Positions 35,308-43,980 of a stretch of DNA of 64,000 bases are shown piece by piece. Numbering within the stretch: the first letter of the stretch is position 1; every line of letters begins with the position of its first letter. The translations under genes were made by a program, and so were the position numbers. The notes below the pieces were generated by a model, which did no database searches, was not told where the DNA came from, and saw nothing but the letters and a program-made list of their open reading frames with translations. Source of the stretch: Kribbella soli (lineage in GTDB: Bacteria; Actinomycetota; Actinomycetes; Propionibacteriales; Kribbellaceae); the NCBI RefSeq assembly GCF_004331345.1, contig NZ_SJJZ01000005.1, positions 310,001 to 374,000 of the forward strand, in the 5' to 3' direction.

Positions 35308-36755
35308 TGACCACACTCGACAGAACGGACGCCGCCTTGTTCGACGCAGCTATTGCCAGGGAAGCCGCACCGGCCATCGAGAGCTGGCTGGAGTACCAGC
35401 GTGGCTATCTGCGCACGCCGGGAGTCCAGGCGGCGATCCGGGTCGGTGACGAGCTCATCCTCTCGACCGCCCTCGGTCACAGCGACGAGGTCGCCGGTAC
35501 GCCGCTGCGCACGGACCACCTGTTCCGGATCGCGTCGCACAGCAAGACGTTCACGGCGACCTCGATCCTGCAGCTGGTCGAACAAGGCAAGGTCCGCCTG
35601 GACGACCCGATCGATACCTATGTCCCCGAGCTGGACGGGAGTGCCTTGGCGCCGGTCACCGTGCGCGAGTTGCTCGGTCATCAAGCAGGCGTGATCCGGG
35701 ACGGCGTGGACAAGGACTACTGGCAGCTGATGGATCCGTTCCCGGACCGGGACGGGCTGATCGAGCTTTGCCGGTCTGCTGGGCAGGTGTTCGAGCGCAA
35801 CGAGTACTTCAAGTACACGAACATCGGGTACTCGCTGCTCGGCCTGGTGATCGAGTCCGCGAGCGGGTCGTCATACGGCGATTACGTCGCGGCGAACATC
35901 GTGGATCGGCTCGGACTGACCAACACGGGCGCCGAGTGGGAGCGTGCGCGGGCCGGTGAGTACGCCGGCGGTCATACCGGGCTGCTCGACGGGAACGACG
36001 TACGCGAGGTCATCCCGCACGTGGACACCCGCGCGATGGCGGCGGCCACCGGGTTCTACTCCACCGCCGAGGACCTGGCCGTCTACGGTGCCGCGCATTT
36101 CTTCGGGGCGGACCAGCTGATCGGTGACGCGAGCAAGCGGCTGCTGCAGCGGGACGAGAGCCTGGTGAACGCCAACGGGCGCGAGATCGGCCGCTACGGA
36201 CTCGGCATGGACATCATCACGATCGGCGGACGGCGGCTGGTCGGGCACAGCGGCGGGTACCCGGGCCACATCACCCGGACCTTCATCGACCCCGCCGACC
36301 AGATCGTCGTGTCGGTCCTCACCAACTGCATCGGCGGGCCGGCGGGCGTCCTGGCCACGGGTGTGGTCAAGCTGCTGAACCTCGCGGCCGAACCGCCGGC
36401 CGGTACCCGGGTGCCGAGCGACATCGACGCCCGGCGGTTCTGCGGGAACTTCGCGAACCTGATGGGCGTGCTCAGCATCGCGCTGCTCGGCGGGCGCCTG
36501 GTCGCGTTCTTCCCGGCCGCACCGGATCCGGTCGACAGCTACGAGGAGCTCCAGGTCGTCGACGAGAACACGCTGGCCGTCGTACCTTCGGCGGGGTTCG
36601 GATCGATCGGCGAGAAGGTGGAGTTCACCTGGGACGCGGACGGCCGGCCGTCGCTGGTCCGGTACGGCGGAAGCTCACGCTGGCCGGTCGAGGCGTTCCG
36701 GAAACGCCGTACGGCGCAGATCGCGGGAGCCATTCTGGGAGGTCGGGATGAGTGA
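35307..36755 (+). CDS. Serine hydrolase, beta-lactamase/D-aminopeptidase family
   Basis: 482 residues. SxxK is Ser77-His-Ser-Lys80, YxN lies in YTNIGYS, and the third motif is GHSGGYPGH. A C-terminal beta-rich domain begins near 375. There is no signal peptide, unlike penicillin-binding proteins, so it should act on imported material in the cytoplasm. Class C-like hydrolases of this type include esterases and D-stereospecific peptidases. Placement between transporter genes suggests peptide hydrolysis. Confidence 0.88.
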   Translation: MTTLDRTDAALFDAAIAREAAPAIESWLEYQRGYLRTPGVQAAIRVGDELILSTALGHSDEVAGTPLRTDHLFRIASHSKTFTATSILQLVEQGKVRLDDPIDTYVPELDGSALAPVTVRELLGHQAGVIRDGVDKDYWQLMDPFPDRDGLIELCRSAGQVFERNEYFKYTNIGYSLLGLVIESASGSSYGDYVAANIVDRLGLTNTGAEWERARAGEYAGGHTGLLDGNDVREVIPHVDTRAMAAATGFYSTAEDLAVYGAAHFFGADQLIGDASKRLLQRDESLVNANGREIGRYGLGMDIITIGGRRLVGHSGGYPGHITRTFIDPADQIVVSVLTNCIGGPAGVLATGVVKLLNLAAEPPAGTRVPSDIDARRFCGNFANLMGVLSIALLGGRLVAFFPAAPDPVDSYEELQVVDENTLAVVPSAGFGSIGEKVEFTWDADGRPSLVRYGGSSRWPVEAFRKRRTAQIAGAILGGRDE

Positions 36756-37269
36756 CGAGACGATGCCTGACGACGCGTGGGAGGAGGACTCGCGCCGCGC
36801 GGACTTCGTCGAGCAGTTCGCCCTGCTGAGAGAGCTGGCGGGCTCGCCCCGGATGGAGGGGCGCGTCCTCGGCTACCTGATGGTGAGCAACAAGCCGTAC
36901 GTCGCATCGGCCGAACTGACCCGGGCGTTGTCGGCGAGTGCCGGCTCGATCTCGAGCGCGACCCGGCGGCTGATCGATCTCGGGTTCATCGTGCGGCACG
37001 CCGTACCGGGTGATCGCAACCACTACTTCAAGGTGGAGGACGACGTCTGGGGGAGCTTCCTGGCGGGGGAGCGGCGGTCGCTCGGCAGACAGCAGCGGCT
37101 GTTCGACGACATGCTCGCCGAGCTTCCCGAGGGGATGCCCGGTCCGGCCAAGCGACTGCGGAACGCGCGCAACTACTTCGAGTGGCTGGCGTCGTACCAC
37201 CGCAAGATGCTCGCTGACTGGCAGGAACACCGCGACAAGCTCGAAGCGGATCAGGGGGACAGCGAGTGA
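36748..37269 (+). CDS. GbsR/MarR-type regulator inside the peptide operon
   Basis: 173 residues. A winged helix-turn-helix lies at about 38-95 (EGRVLGYLMVSNKPYVASAEL, then RRLIDLGFIVRHAVPGDR) with a C-terminal helical dimer part. This layout matches GbsR-like proteins. It overlaps the hydrolase by 8 nt and the ATPase by 4 nt, so its amount is tied to expression of the operon. Autoregulation is likely but unproven. Confidence 0.85.
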   Translation: MSDETMPDDAWEEDSRRADFVEQFALLRELAGSPRMEGRVLGYLMVSNKPYVASAELTRALSASAGSISSATRRLIDLGFIVRHAVPGDRNHYFKVEDDVWGSFLAGERRSLGRQQRLFDDMLAELPEGMPGPAKRLRNARNYFEWLASYHRKMLADWQEHRDKLEADQGDSE

Positions 37270-38888
37270 GCGACGAGGTCCTGCGGTTCGAGGAGCTGAC
37301 GGTCGACTTCACCGTCGGCGGTACGACGCAGCGCGCGGTCGACGGGGTCAGCTTCGGGGTCCGGGCGGGCGAGGTGCTCGCGGTCGTGGGTGAGTCGGGG
37401 TCCGGGAAGAGCGTCACCGCGCTAGCAGCGCTAGGTCTGCTGCCCTCGAACGCGCGGGCAGGCGGGCGGATCAGCTTCGGCGGCGCCGACGTACTGGAGA
37501 TGTCGCGGGCCGAACTCACCGCGCTCCGTGGGCGGCGGATCGCGATGATCTTCCAGGACCCGTCCGGGGCGCTCGATCCGGTGTTCACGATCGGGGCACA
37601 GCTGGTCGAGATGATCCGCACGCACCAGCCGTCGCTGTCGCGGGGCGCGGCGCGGGAGCGGGCGATCGAGTTGCTGCGGATGGTCGAGATCCCCGAGAAC
37701 CGGCTGAAGTACTACCCGCACCAGTTGTCCGGAGGCCAGTGCCAGCGGGTGATGATCGCGATCGCGCTGGCGTGCGACCCGGAACTCCTGATCGCGGACG
37801 AGCCGACCACGGCCCTCGACGTGACCGTGCAGCAGGAGGTGCTCGACGTACTGCTTGCGATGCGGTCGAAGATCTCCGGGGCGATCATGATCATCACCCA
37901 TGACATGGGCGTGGTCGCGGACGTGGCCGACCGGGTCGTTGTGATGCGCAAGGGCGCGGTGGTCGAGACGGCCGACGTACACGAGCTGTTCGACCACCCG
38001 ACGCAGGAATACACCCAGGCCCTGCTGGACGCTGTGCCGCGGGGCGGCCCACGCGAGTCGACTTCTGTGGACGCGGACGTTGCGGCGCTGCGGATCGACG
38101 ATCTCGTGGTCGAGTACCGCGGTCGCCGGGGCCGGACGGTGCAGGCGGTAGGTCACGTGGATCTGCTGCTGAATCCGGGTGAGGTCGTCGGTCTGGTCGG
38201 TGAGTCCGGATCCGGGAAGTCCACGATCGGCAAAGCGGTGCTCGGTCTCGCACCGATCACCTCCGGCGAGGTCCACGTCGCCGGACAGGCGCTCACCTCC
38301 TCGTCGGCGTCCGACCTGCGCAAGACCCGTGCCCGGATCGGCGTCGTGTTCCAGAACCCGGCCGGCTCGCTGAACCCGCGCGGCACCATCGGGCAGTCCG
38401 TCGGCGAGCCGCTCGCGGTCCATGGCGGCGTCCGTGGCGCCGAGCTCCGTCGCCGGGTCGAGGAGCTGCTCGACAGTGTCGAGCTGCCGGGGGCGTGGGC
38501 CGGGCGGTACCCGCACGAGTTGTCCGGCGGTCAGCGTCAGCGGGTGTCGATCGCGCGGGCGATCTCGCTCGATCCCGGGTTGCTGATCGCCGACGAGCCC
38601 ACGTCCGCACTCGACGTCTCGGTGCAGGCCACCGTGCTCGAGTTGCTCCGCTCGCTGCAGGACCGGCTGCACTTCGCCTGCCTGTTCATCAGCCACGACC
38701 TCGCCGTGGTCGACCAGGTCTGCGACCGCGTCGCCGTGATGAGCCAGGGCCGCCTGGTCGAGCAGGGCGACCGCGAGTCCGTCCTCCGCGCACCCCAGGA
38801 CCCCTACACCGTCCGCCTCCTGGAGGCGGCGCCCGTCCCGGACCCCCGCGAACAGTCGCGTCGGCGCGGGCTCAGGTTGGCTGGGTAG
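37266..38888 (+). CDS. Fused peptide ABC transporter ATPase (DppD-DppF)
   Basis: 540 residues from GTG 37266. Two complete nucleotide-binding domains are joined. Walker A sequences are GESGSGKS (42-49) and GESGSGKST (312-320), signatures LSGGQCQR and LSGGQRQR, Walker B LLIADEPTTALD and LLIADEPTSALD, each followed by a switch His. The linker is short (about 255-275). It powers the DppB/DppC channel. It is the last gene of the operon; a 17-bp inverted repeat follows. Confidence 0.95.
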   Translation: MSDEVLRFEELTVDFTVGGTTQRAVDGVSFGVRAGEVLAVVGESGSGKSVTALAALGLLPSNARAGGRISFGGADVLEMSRAELTALRGRRIAMIFQDPSGALDPVFTIGAQLVEMIRTHQPSLSRGAARERAIELLRMVEIPENRLKYYPHQLSGGQCQRVMIAIALACDPELLIADEPTTALDVTVQQEVLDVLLAMRSKISGAIMIITHDMGVVADVADRVVVMRKGAVVETADVHELFDHPTQEYTQALLDAVPRGGPRESTSVDADVAALRIDDLVVEYRGRRGRTVQAVGHVDLLLNPGEVVGLVGESGSGKSTIGKAVLGLAPITSGEVHVAGQALTSSSASDLRKTRARIGVVFQNPAGSLNPRGTIGQSVGEPLAVHGGVRGAELRRRVEELLDSVELPGAWAGRYPHELSGGQRQRVSIARAISLDPGLLIADEPTSALDVSVQATVLELLRSLQDRLHFACLFISHDLAVVDQVCDRVAVMSQGRLVEQGDRESVLRAPQDPYTVRLLEAAPVPDPREQSRRRGLRLAG

Positions 38889-38898
38889 GGCCGGATCT

Positions 38899-38974
38899 CC
38901 AGGCCATCACAATCGCGGTCTCGCCGACCCGTCCCGCGGGAGGAGCGCCGAGTCGGTCGATTGTGATGGCCTGG
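38899..38974. terminator. 17-bp perfect inverted repeat after the peptide operon
   Basis: CCAGGCCATCACAATCG (38899-38915) and its exact reverse complement (38958-38974) are separated by 42 nt that hold a tip hairpin TCCCGCGGGA. It starts 11 nt after the ATPase stop. It can fold as a long terminator hairpin, but the arm length also fits a small mobile-element remnant. Confidence 0.5.
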
Positions 38975-38983
38975 GCGTCCGCG

Positions 38984-39034
38984 CCGGTTGGAAAAGCGTC
39001 CGAGGCGGTTGGAAATAGTTGGACGTCCTAGTAT
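38984..39034 (+). promoter_or_regulatory. Direct repeats and -10 box upstream of the mutase gene
   Basis: CGGTTGGAAA occurs twice (38985-38994 and 39006-39015), 21 nt or two helical turns apart, followed by a TAGTAT box at 39029-39034. Spacing on one face of the helix suggests an activator or repressor site. No cobalamin riboswitch elements were seen here. Confidence 0.45.
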
Positions 39035-39065
39035 TTTGGGACCAGTTCCCGAGGAGGTCTGACTG

Positions 39066-40739
39066 ATGGATGCCGAGCAGATTGCGGCCGGCCGGAGCCG
39101 GTGGCAGCAGCGGTACGACGCCGCGCGCAAGCGGGAGGCGGACTTCACCACGCTGTCCGGCACCGAGGTCGAGCCGGTGTACGGGCCGCCCGAGGGCGTC
39201 GTCGACCCGCGGATGGAGCGGATCGGCTGGCCGGGGGAGTTCCCGTTCACCCGCGGTCTGTACGCGACCGGGTACCGCGGCCGGACCTGGACGATCCGCC
39301 AGTTCGCCGGTTTCGGGAACGCGGAGCAGACCAACGAGCGCTACCGGATGATCCTCAACGGTGGCGGCGGCGGTCTGTCGGTCGCGTTCGACATGCCGAC
39401 GCTGATGGGGCGCGATTCCGATGAGCCGAAGTCGCTCGGCGAGGTCGGCCATTGCGGCGTCGCGATCGACTCGGCCGTCGACATGGACCGGCTGTTCAAG
39501 GACATCCCGCTGCAGGACGTCACCACGTCGATGACGATCTCCGGCCCCGCCGTGCCGGCGTTCTGCATGTACCTGGTCGCCGCCGAGCGCCAGGGCGCGG
39601 ACATCTCCAAGCTGAACGGGACGCTGCAGACCGACATCTTCAAGGAGTACATCGCGCAGAAGGAGTGGCTGTTCCCGCCGGAGCCGCACCTGCGCCTGAT
39701 CGGCGACCTGATGGAGTACTGCGCGACGACGATCCCGGCGTACAAGCCGCTGAGCGTCTCCGGCTACCACATCCGCGAGGCCGGCTCGACCGCCGCGCAG
39801 GAGCTCGCCTACACGCTCGCCGACGGCTTCGGGTACGTCGAGCTCGGGCTCTCCCGCGGACTCGACGTCGACGTGTTCGCGCCGGGCCTGTCGTTCTTCT
39901 TCGACAGCCACCTGGACTTCTTCGAGGAGATCGCGAAGTTCCGGGCCGCCCGCCGGATCTGGGCGCGCTGGCTGCGGGACGTGTACGGCGCCAAGACCGA
40001 CAAGGCGCAGTGGCTCCGGTTCCACACGCAGACGGCCGGGGTGTCGCTCACGGCGCAGCAGCCGTACAACAACGTCGTACGGACGGCTGTCGAGGCGCTG
40101 GCCGCCGTACTCGGCGGGACGAACTCGCTGCACACCAACGCGCTCGACGAGACGCTGGCGCTGCCGAGTGAGGAGTCGGCCGAGATCGCGCTGCGGACTC
40201 AGTCGGTGCTGATGGAGGAGATCGGCATCACGAACGTCGCCGACCCGCTCGGCGGGTCCTGGTACGTCGAGGCGCTGACCGACGCGATCGAGGCCGAGGC
40301 CGAGGCGATCTTCGCGCGGATCAAGGAGATGAGCCCGGACGAGACGATGACCGGCGGCATCCTGCGCGGGATCGAGGACGGCTGGTTCATGGCCGAGATC
40401 GCCGACGCCGCGTTCGAGTACCAGCAGAAGCTCGAGAAGAGCGAGAAGAAGATCGTCGGCGTCAACACGCTCACCGACACCGTGTCCGGCGAGCTGGAGA
40501 TCCTCCGGGTCTCGCACGAGGTCGAGGTCGAGCAGTGCCGCGTCCTCGCGGAACGCAAGGCGCACCGCGACGAGGACCGGGTACGGCGTACGCTGTCGGC
40601 TCTGGTGGAGGCGGCCAGGGGCACTGGCAACCTGATCGAGCCCATGCTGGAGGCAGTGCGTGCGGAGGCCACGATGGGGGAAATCTGTCACGTTCTTCGG
40701 GAACAGTGGGGAGAGTACCGAGAGCCCGCCCGATTCTGA
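39066..40739 (+). CDS. icmA: Isobutyryl-CoA mutase large subunit (B12-dependent acyl-CoA mutase)
   Basis: 557 residues; start ATG follows GAGGAGG. It is the substrate-binding TIM barrel of the acyl-CoA mutases and has no B12-binding DxHxxG domain, so it needs a separate small subunit. Substrate-determining positions are Phe80 (WTIRQFAGF) and Gln198 (EYIAQKEW). These match isobutyryl-CoA mutase and differ from the Tyr/Arg pair of methylmalonyl-CoA mutase (established for these families). It should interconvert isobutyryl- and butyryl-CoA. The small subunit is not in the window. The next gene starts inside its 3' end. Confidence 0.9.
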   Translation: MDAEQIAAGRSRWQQRYDAARKREADFTTLSGTEVEPVYGPPEGVVDPRMERIGWPGEFPFTRGLYATGYRGRTWTIRQFAGFGNAEQTNERYRMILNGGGGGLSVAFDMPTLMGRDSDEPKSLGEVGHCGVAIDSAVDMDRLFKDIPLQDVTTSMTISGPAVPAFCMYLVAAERQGADISKLNGTLQTDIFKEYIAQKEWLFPPEPHLRLIGDLMEYCATTIPAYKPLSVSGYHIREAGSTAAQELAYTLADGFGYVELGLSRGLDVDVFAPGLSFFFDSHLDFFEEIAKFRAARRIWARWLRDVYGAKTDKAQWLRFHTQTAGVSLTAQQPYNNVVRTAVEALAAVLGGTNSLHTNALDETLALPSEESAEIALRTQSVLMEEIGITNVADPLGGSWYVEALTDAIEAEAEAIFARIKEMSPDETMTGGILRGIEDGWFMAEIADAAFEYQQKLEKSEKKIVGVNTLTDTVSGELEILRVSHEVEVEQCRVLAERKAHRDEDRVRRTLSALVEAARGTGNLIEPMLEAVRAEATMGEICHVLREQWGEYREPARF

Positions 40740-42456
40740 GGAGCCGCCACCGTCCGGGCGAGAGGCCTCCGGCGCGGCCGATTCCTCGGACGGACGGCGA
40801 GTGGTGGTCTGCGGTTCGGACCGCACGATGCTGCGGGTGGTCACCGAGCTGGTGAGTTCGGGCGAACGGGTGACCGCGATCGTCAACCCCGCCTCCCGTC
40901 ACTACGACCGCATCGGTGAGCTCGGCGCGACCGTGATGGGCGCGCGGGTGATCAGCGAGTCGTTGCTGCGGCGGGCCGGGGTCGACGCCGCCGACGACGG
41001 TACGCCGTCCACCGCGCGCGCACTGGTCCTCCTGGACACCGACGACGTCCACAACGTGCACACCGCGCTGACCGCGCGGGACATGGATCCGGAGCTGCGG
41101 ATCGTCGTACAGATGGTGAATCCGCGGCTGAGCAAACAGCTCAACAGCCTGCTCGGCGACTGCGTGGTGATCAACGGGCCGTCGCTGGCCGCGCCCGCGT
41201 TCGTCTCGGACGCGCTGGAGGACGACGAGCTGACCTGGATGGAGCTCGGCGGTCGGCGGGTGGTCGTGGGACAGGCCGACCTGATCGGCGAACCGCATCT
41301 GACGGTGCTCGCGGACACGACCTCGTCCGCGACGCCGCAGCTGTTGCCGATGGCCAGCGCCGACCCGGACGGTGACATCGTGCTCGGCACCGGCGTACGG
41401 ACGATCTGGCCCAGCCGCGACGTACGCCCGGCCGGCTGGTTCATGGCGCTCCGCGACATCCTCGACAGCCGGGTCCGGAAGATCGCCGCGGTGATGGCGT
41501 TCCTGGTCGCGGCCGGTACGGCGGTCATCCACTTCGTCGGTGGGATCGAGTGGTGGCGGGCGGTGTACATGGCCGCCGGCGCGGTGACGTCGGCGGGCAT
41601 CGAGGACAACGCGTTCTCCGACGCCGACCCTTGGGTGAAGGTCGCCGCTGTGGTGGTGCAGCTGACCGGGATCGTGCTGATGGCGTTGCTGACCGCCGTC
41701 GTGGTCGACTCGCTGATCGGCGCGCGGCTGTCGCGCATCATCGGCGGTGTCCGGGGCCGGCCGCGCAACCATGTCGTCGTGTGCGGCCTCGGTACGGTCG
41801 GCGCGCGGGTGCTCGAGATTCTCACCGAGCGGGGCGTCGCGGTCGTCGGCGTCGATCAGGACGAGGACGCGCCCGGCATCCAGGTCGCGCACCGGCTGAA
41901 GATCCCGGTCGTGATCGGGGACAGCAGCAACGAGGAGACGCTGCGTTCGGCCGGCGTACAGCGGTGCCAGTCGGTGCTCGCGATCACCGACGGAGACATC
42001 ACCAACCTGGAGTCGGCGATGGTGGCCCGGGACCTGAACCCGGAAGCCCGGATCACGATGCGGATGTTCGACCACGACCTGGCGCAGCGGGTCGAGCGGC
42101 GGCTGGGCCTCGGCCACAGCCGGTCGGTGTCGATGCTGGTGGCGCCGGCGATCGCCGCCGCGGTCGCGAACCGGCGCAAGCAGGTCACGATCCCGGCCGG
42201 CCGCCGCGTGCTGCTGCTGACCGAGGTGGCCGTCGAGCCCGGGTCGGTCGCCGACGGCCGGCGGCTCGGCGAACTGAACGAGGCCGAGGGGCTGCGAGTG
42301 CTCGCGCGGCAGGATCTGCACGGACCCTGGGAGTGGAGTCCGGCGTCCGAGCGGCCGGTCAAGGTGGGGACCCGATTGGCGGTCGCGGGGACCCGAGCAG
42401 GCCTCGCGCGGCTCCTGATGGTGACCCGGGCGCAGCGCAAGTCGGCCGCGTCGTAG
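40660..42456 (+). CDS. Dual RCK (TrkA-N) protein with central two-helix pore-like segment
   Basis: 598 residues from GTG 40660, chosen because GGAGG lies 6 nt upstream; this places 80 nt inside icmA. GTG 40801 is an alternative. A first Rossmann-like RCK domain (about 47-180) precedes a membrane hairpin (about 275-295 and 326-353) with a pore-like loop whose filter position reads AVTSAGIED instead of TVGYGD. A second RCK domain follows (VVVCGLGTVG at 373-382) and then a TrkA-C-like part. It is probably a ligand-gated ion channel or its regulator; the ion is uncertain. Confidence 0.83.
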   Translation: MRRPRWGKSVTFFGNSGESTESPPDSEEPPPSGREASGAADSSDGRRVVVCGSDRTMLRVVTELVSSGERVTAIVNPASRHYDRIGELGATVMGARVISESLLRRAGVDAADDGTPSTARALVLLDTDDVHNVHTALTARDMDPELRIVVQMVNPRLSKQLNSLLGDCVVINGPSLAAPAFVSDALEDDELTWMELGGRRVVVGQADLIGEPHLTVLADTTSSATPQLLPMASADPDGDIVLGTGVRTIWPSRDVRPAGWFMALRDILDSRVRKIAAVMAFLVAAGTAVIHFVGGIEWWRAVYMAAGAVTSAGIEDNAFSDADPWVKVAAVVVQLTGIVLMALLTAVVVDSLIGARLSRIIGGVRGRPRNHVVVCGLGTVGARVLEILTERGVAVVGVDQDEDAPGIQVAHRLKIPVVIGDSSNEETLRSAGVQRCQSVLAITDGDITNLESAMVARDLNPEARITMRMFDHDLAQRVERRLGLGHSRSVSMLVAPAIAAAVANRRKQVTIPAGRRVLLLTEVAVEPGSVADGRRLGELNEAEGLRVLARQDLHGPWEWSPASERPVKVGTRLAVAGTRAGLARLLMVTRAQRKSAAS

Positions 42457-42505
42457 AGGATGGACCTGTGAACGTACGGAGTGTGCACGGAATGCGAGGA
42501 CAGTG

Positions 42506-43438
42506 GTGAGCCAGTCCAACTTCTCCCGTCCAGGGGCGGTCGACCTGTCGTCCCTCCGTAAACCGGCCGGTGCGCCTGGCGCTCCTGGTGCTCCTGGTGC
42601 TCCAGCGGGTGGCGCCACAGGTGCGTACGTGCTGGAGGTCGGCGAGGCCAACTTCCAGGCCGACGTCATCGAGCGCTCGCTCCAGGCTCCGGTCGTCGTC
42701 GAGCTGTATTCGCCGCGGTCGCAGGGCTCGAACGCCCTCGGTGCAGTGCTGGCGCAGCTGTCGACCGAGTACGCCGGGAAGTTCCTGCTGGCCCGGATCG
42801 ACGTCGACGCGAACCCACAGGTCGCCCAGGCGTTCGGCGTACAGGCGGTGCCGGTCGTGATCGCCATCCTGCGGGGTCAGCCGGTGCCGCTGTTCCAGGG
42901 CGTCCTCGGTGAGCCCGAGGTCCGGCAGTACCTCGACCAGCTGCTGACGGTCGCGGTCGCGAACGGGATCACCGGGCGCGCCGAGCCGGTCGGTCCGGTG
43001 GCCGAGGCCGCTGAGGAGGAAGAGGCGCCGAACCCGCGGTACGAGAAGGCCGAGAACGCGGTCGGCGCGGGCGATCTGGACGGCGCGATCGCGGCGTACG
43101 AGGAGCTGCTGCAGGAGACGCCGAACGACGCCGAGGCGAAGTCCGGGCTGGCCCGGGTGCAGCTGGTGAAGCGTACGCAGGACGTGCCGGCCGATGTCCG
43201 GACGCGCGCGGCCGACAACCCGACCGACGTCGAGGCGCAGATGCTGGTGGCCGACGTGGACCTGATGGGCGGGCACGTGGACGACGCGTTCGCACGCCTG
43301 ATCTCCACGGTCCAGGCGACCGCTGGGGACGAGCGGAATGCGGTCCGGCTGCACCTGCTCGAGCTCTTCGAGGTCGTCGGCGCCGACGACGAGCGGGTCG
43401 TCAAGGCCCGCCGCCGGTTGATGGCCGCCCTGTTCTAG
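42506..43438 (+). CDS. Thioredoxin-fold TPR protein (YbbN/CnoX-like)
   Basis: 310 residues from GTG 42506 (GAGGA 5 nt upstream). A Gly-Ala-Pro repeat (about 23-34) encoded by four 9-bp units precedes a thioredoxin domain (about 42-150). The active-site CxxC is replaced by SPRS in LYSPRSQGS, so it has no redox centre. The C-terminal half holds TPR-like helices (RYEKAENAVGAGDLDGAIAAY). CnoX-type proteins act as chaperone holdases. It overlaps the convergent MarR gene by 4 bp. Confidence 0.88.
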   Translation: MSQSNFSRPGAVDLSSLRKPAGAPGAPGAPGAPAGGATGAYVLEVGEANFQADVIERSLQAPVVVELYSPRSQGSNALGAVLAQLSTEYAGKFLLARIDVDANPQVAQAFGVQAVPVVIAILRGQPVPLFQGVLGEPEVRQYLDQLLTVAVANGITGRAEPVGPVAEAAEEEEAPNPRYEKAENAVGAGDLDGAIAAYEELLQETPNDAEAKSGLARVQLVKRTQDVPADVRTRAADNPTDVEAQMLVADVDLMGGHVDDAFARLISTVQATAGDERNAVRLHLLELFEVVGADDERVVKARRRLMAALF

Positions 43439-43881
43439 GTCTTCAGGATCGGGTCTGTTGTCAGGGCCTGTGAGACCCGGGCGAGGAGGGTGCGGAGGGT
43501 CTCCGCCTCCTCCTCGCTGAAGGCGTCGGCCAGTCTGCGCTCGACGCCGGTTGCGCGCTTGTCCGCCTGTTCGAGAGCTTTCCGGCCCGCTGCGGTCGGG
43601 CGCGTCTCGATGACGTGTCGGTGCAGTGGGTGCGGTGTGCGCTCGATCAGGCCGGCCGACTCCAGGTTGCGCAGGATCGTCGTCATCGTCTGCGGCGTGA
43701 CCAGGCATCGGCGGGCGAGCTCGGCGGCCGAGATTCCCGGCTGCTCGTCCAGGACGAACAGGGCGGCGTACTGCGGAACGGTGAGCCCGGCCGGCTTCAC
43801 CGCGGCCGCCTTCGCTGCCTGCAGTTCCTGCTCGACCCGCTTGAGGTGACTCCCGAGCCGTTCGTCGAAGGACATCCGCAT
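43435..43881 (-). CDS. MarR-family transcriptional regulator
   Basis: 148 residues from ATG 43881; ATG 43890 or an upstream start at 43929 are possible. Winged helix: ISAAELARRCLVTPQTMTTILRNLESAGL with wing PHPLHRHVIETRPT. A TATATC box on this strand near 43908 suits a start at 43881-43890. A 14-bp perfect palindrome (43928-43941) lies in the shared divergent region with the secreted propeller gene, making both likely targets. Confidence 0.88.
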   Translation of the reverse strand: MRMSFDERLGSHLKRVEQELQAAKAAAVKPAGLTVPQYAALFVLDEQPGISAAELARRCLVTPQTMTTILRNLESAGLIERTPHPLHRHVIETRPTAAGRKALEQADKRATGVERRLADAFSEEEAETLRTLLARVSQALTTDPILKT

Positions 43882-43927
43882 GGGGACCATCGTACGAACG
43901 ACGTTGGTGATATATGCATTGACGACC

Positions 43928-43941
43928 ATCAGAGCTCTGAT
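43928..43941. promoter_or_regulatory. 14-bp palindrome in a divergent promoter region
   Basis: ATCAGAG-CTCTGAT is a perfect palindrome between the MarR gene and the secreted protein gene at 43981, the typical position of a MarR operator. Confidence 0.5.
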
Positions 43942-43980
43942 TAGTGTCTGTGTTCGTATCCAACAGGAGAGAGGCCCTCC

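Noticed and set aside
38975..39065. Cobalamin riboswitch upstream of the B12-dependent mutase
   Set aside because: No B12-box-like sequence or long leader is present; only direct repeats and a promoter-like box were found.
39066..40739. Methylmalonyl-CoA mutase label for the large subunit
   Set aside because: Residues at the substrate-reading positions are Phe80 and Gln198, the isobutyryl-CoA mutase pair.
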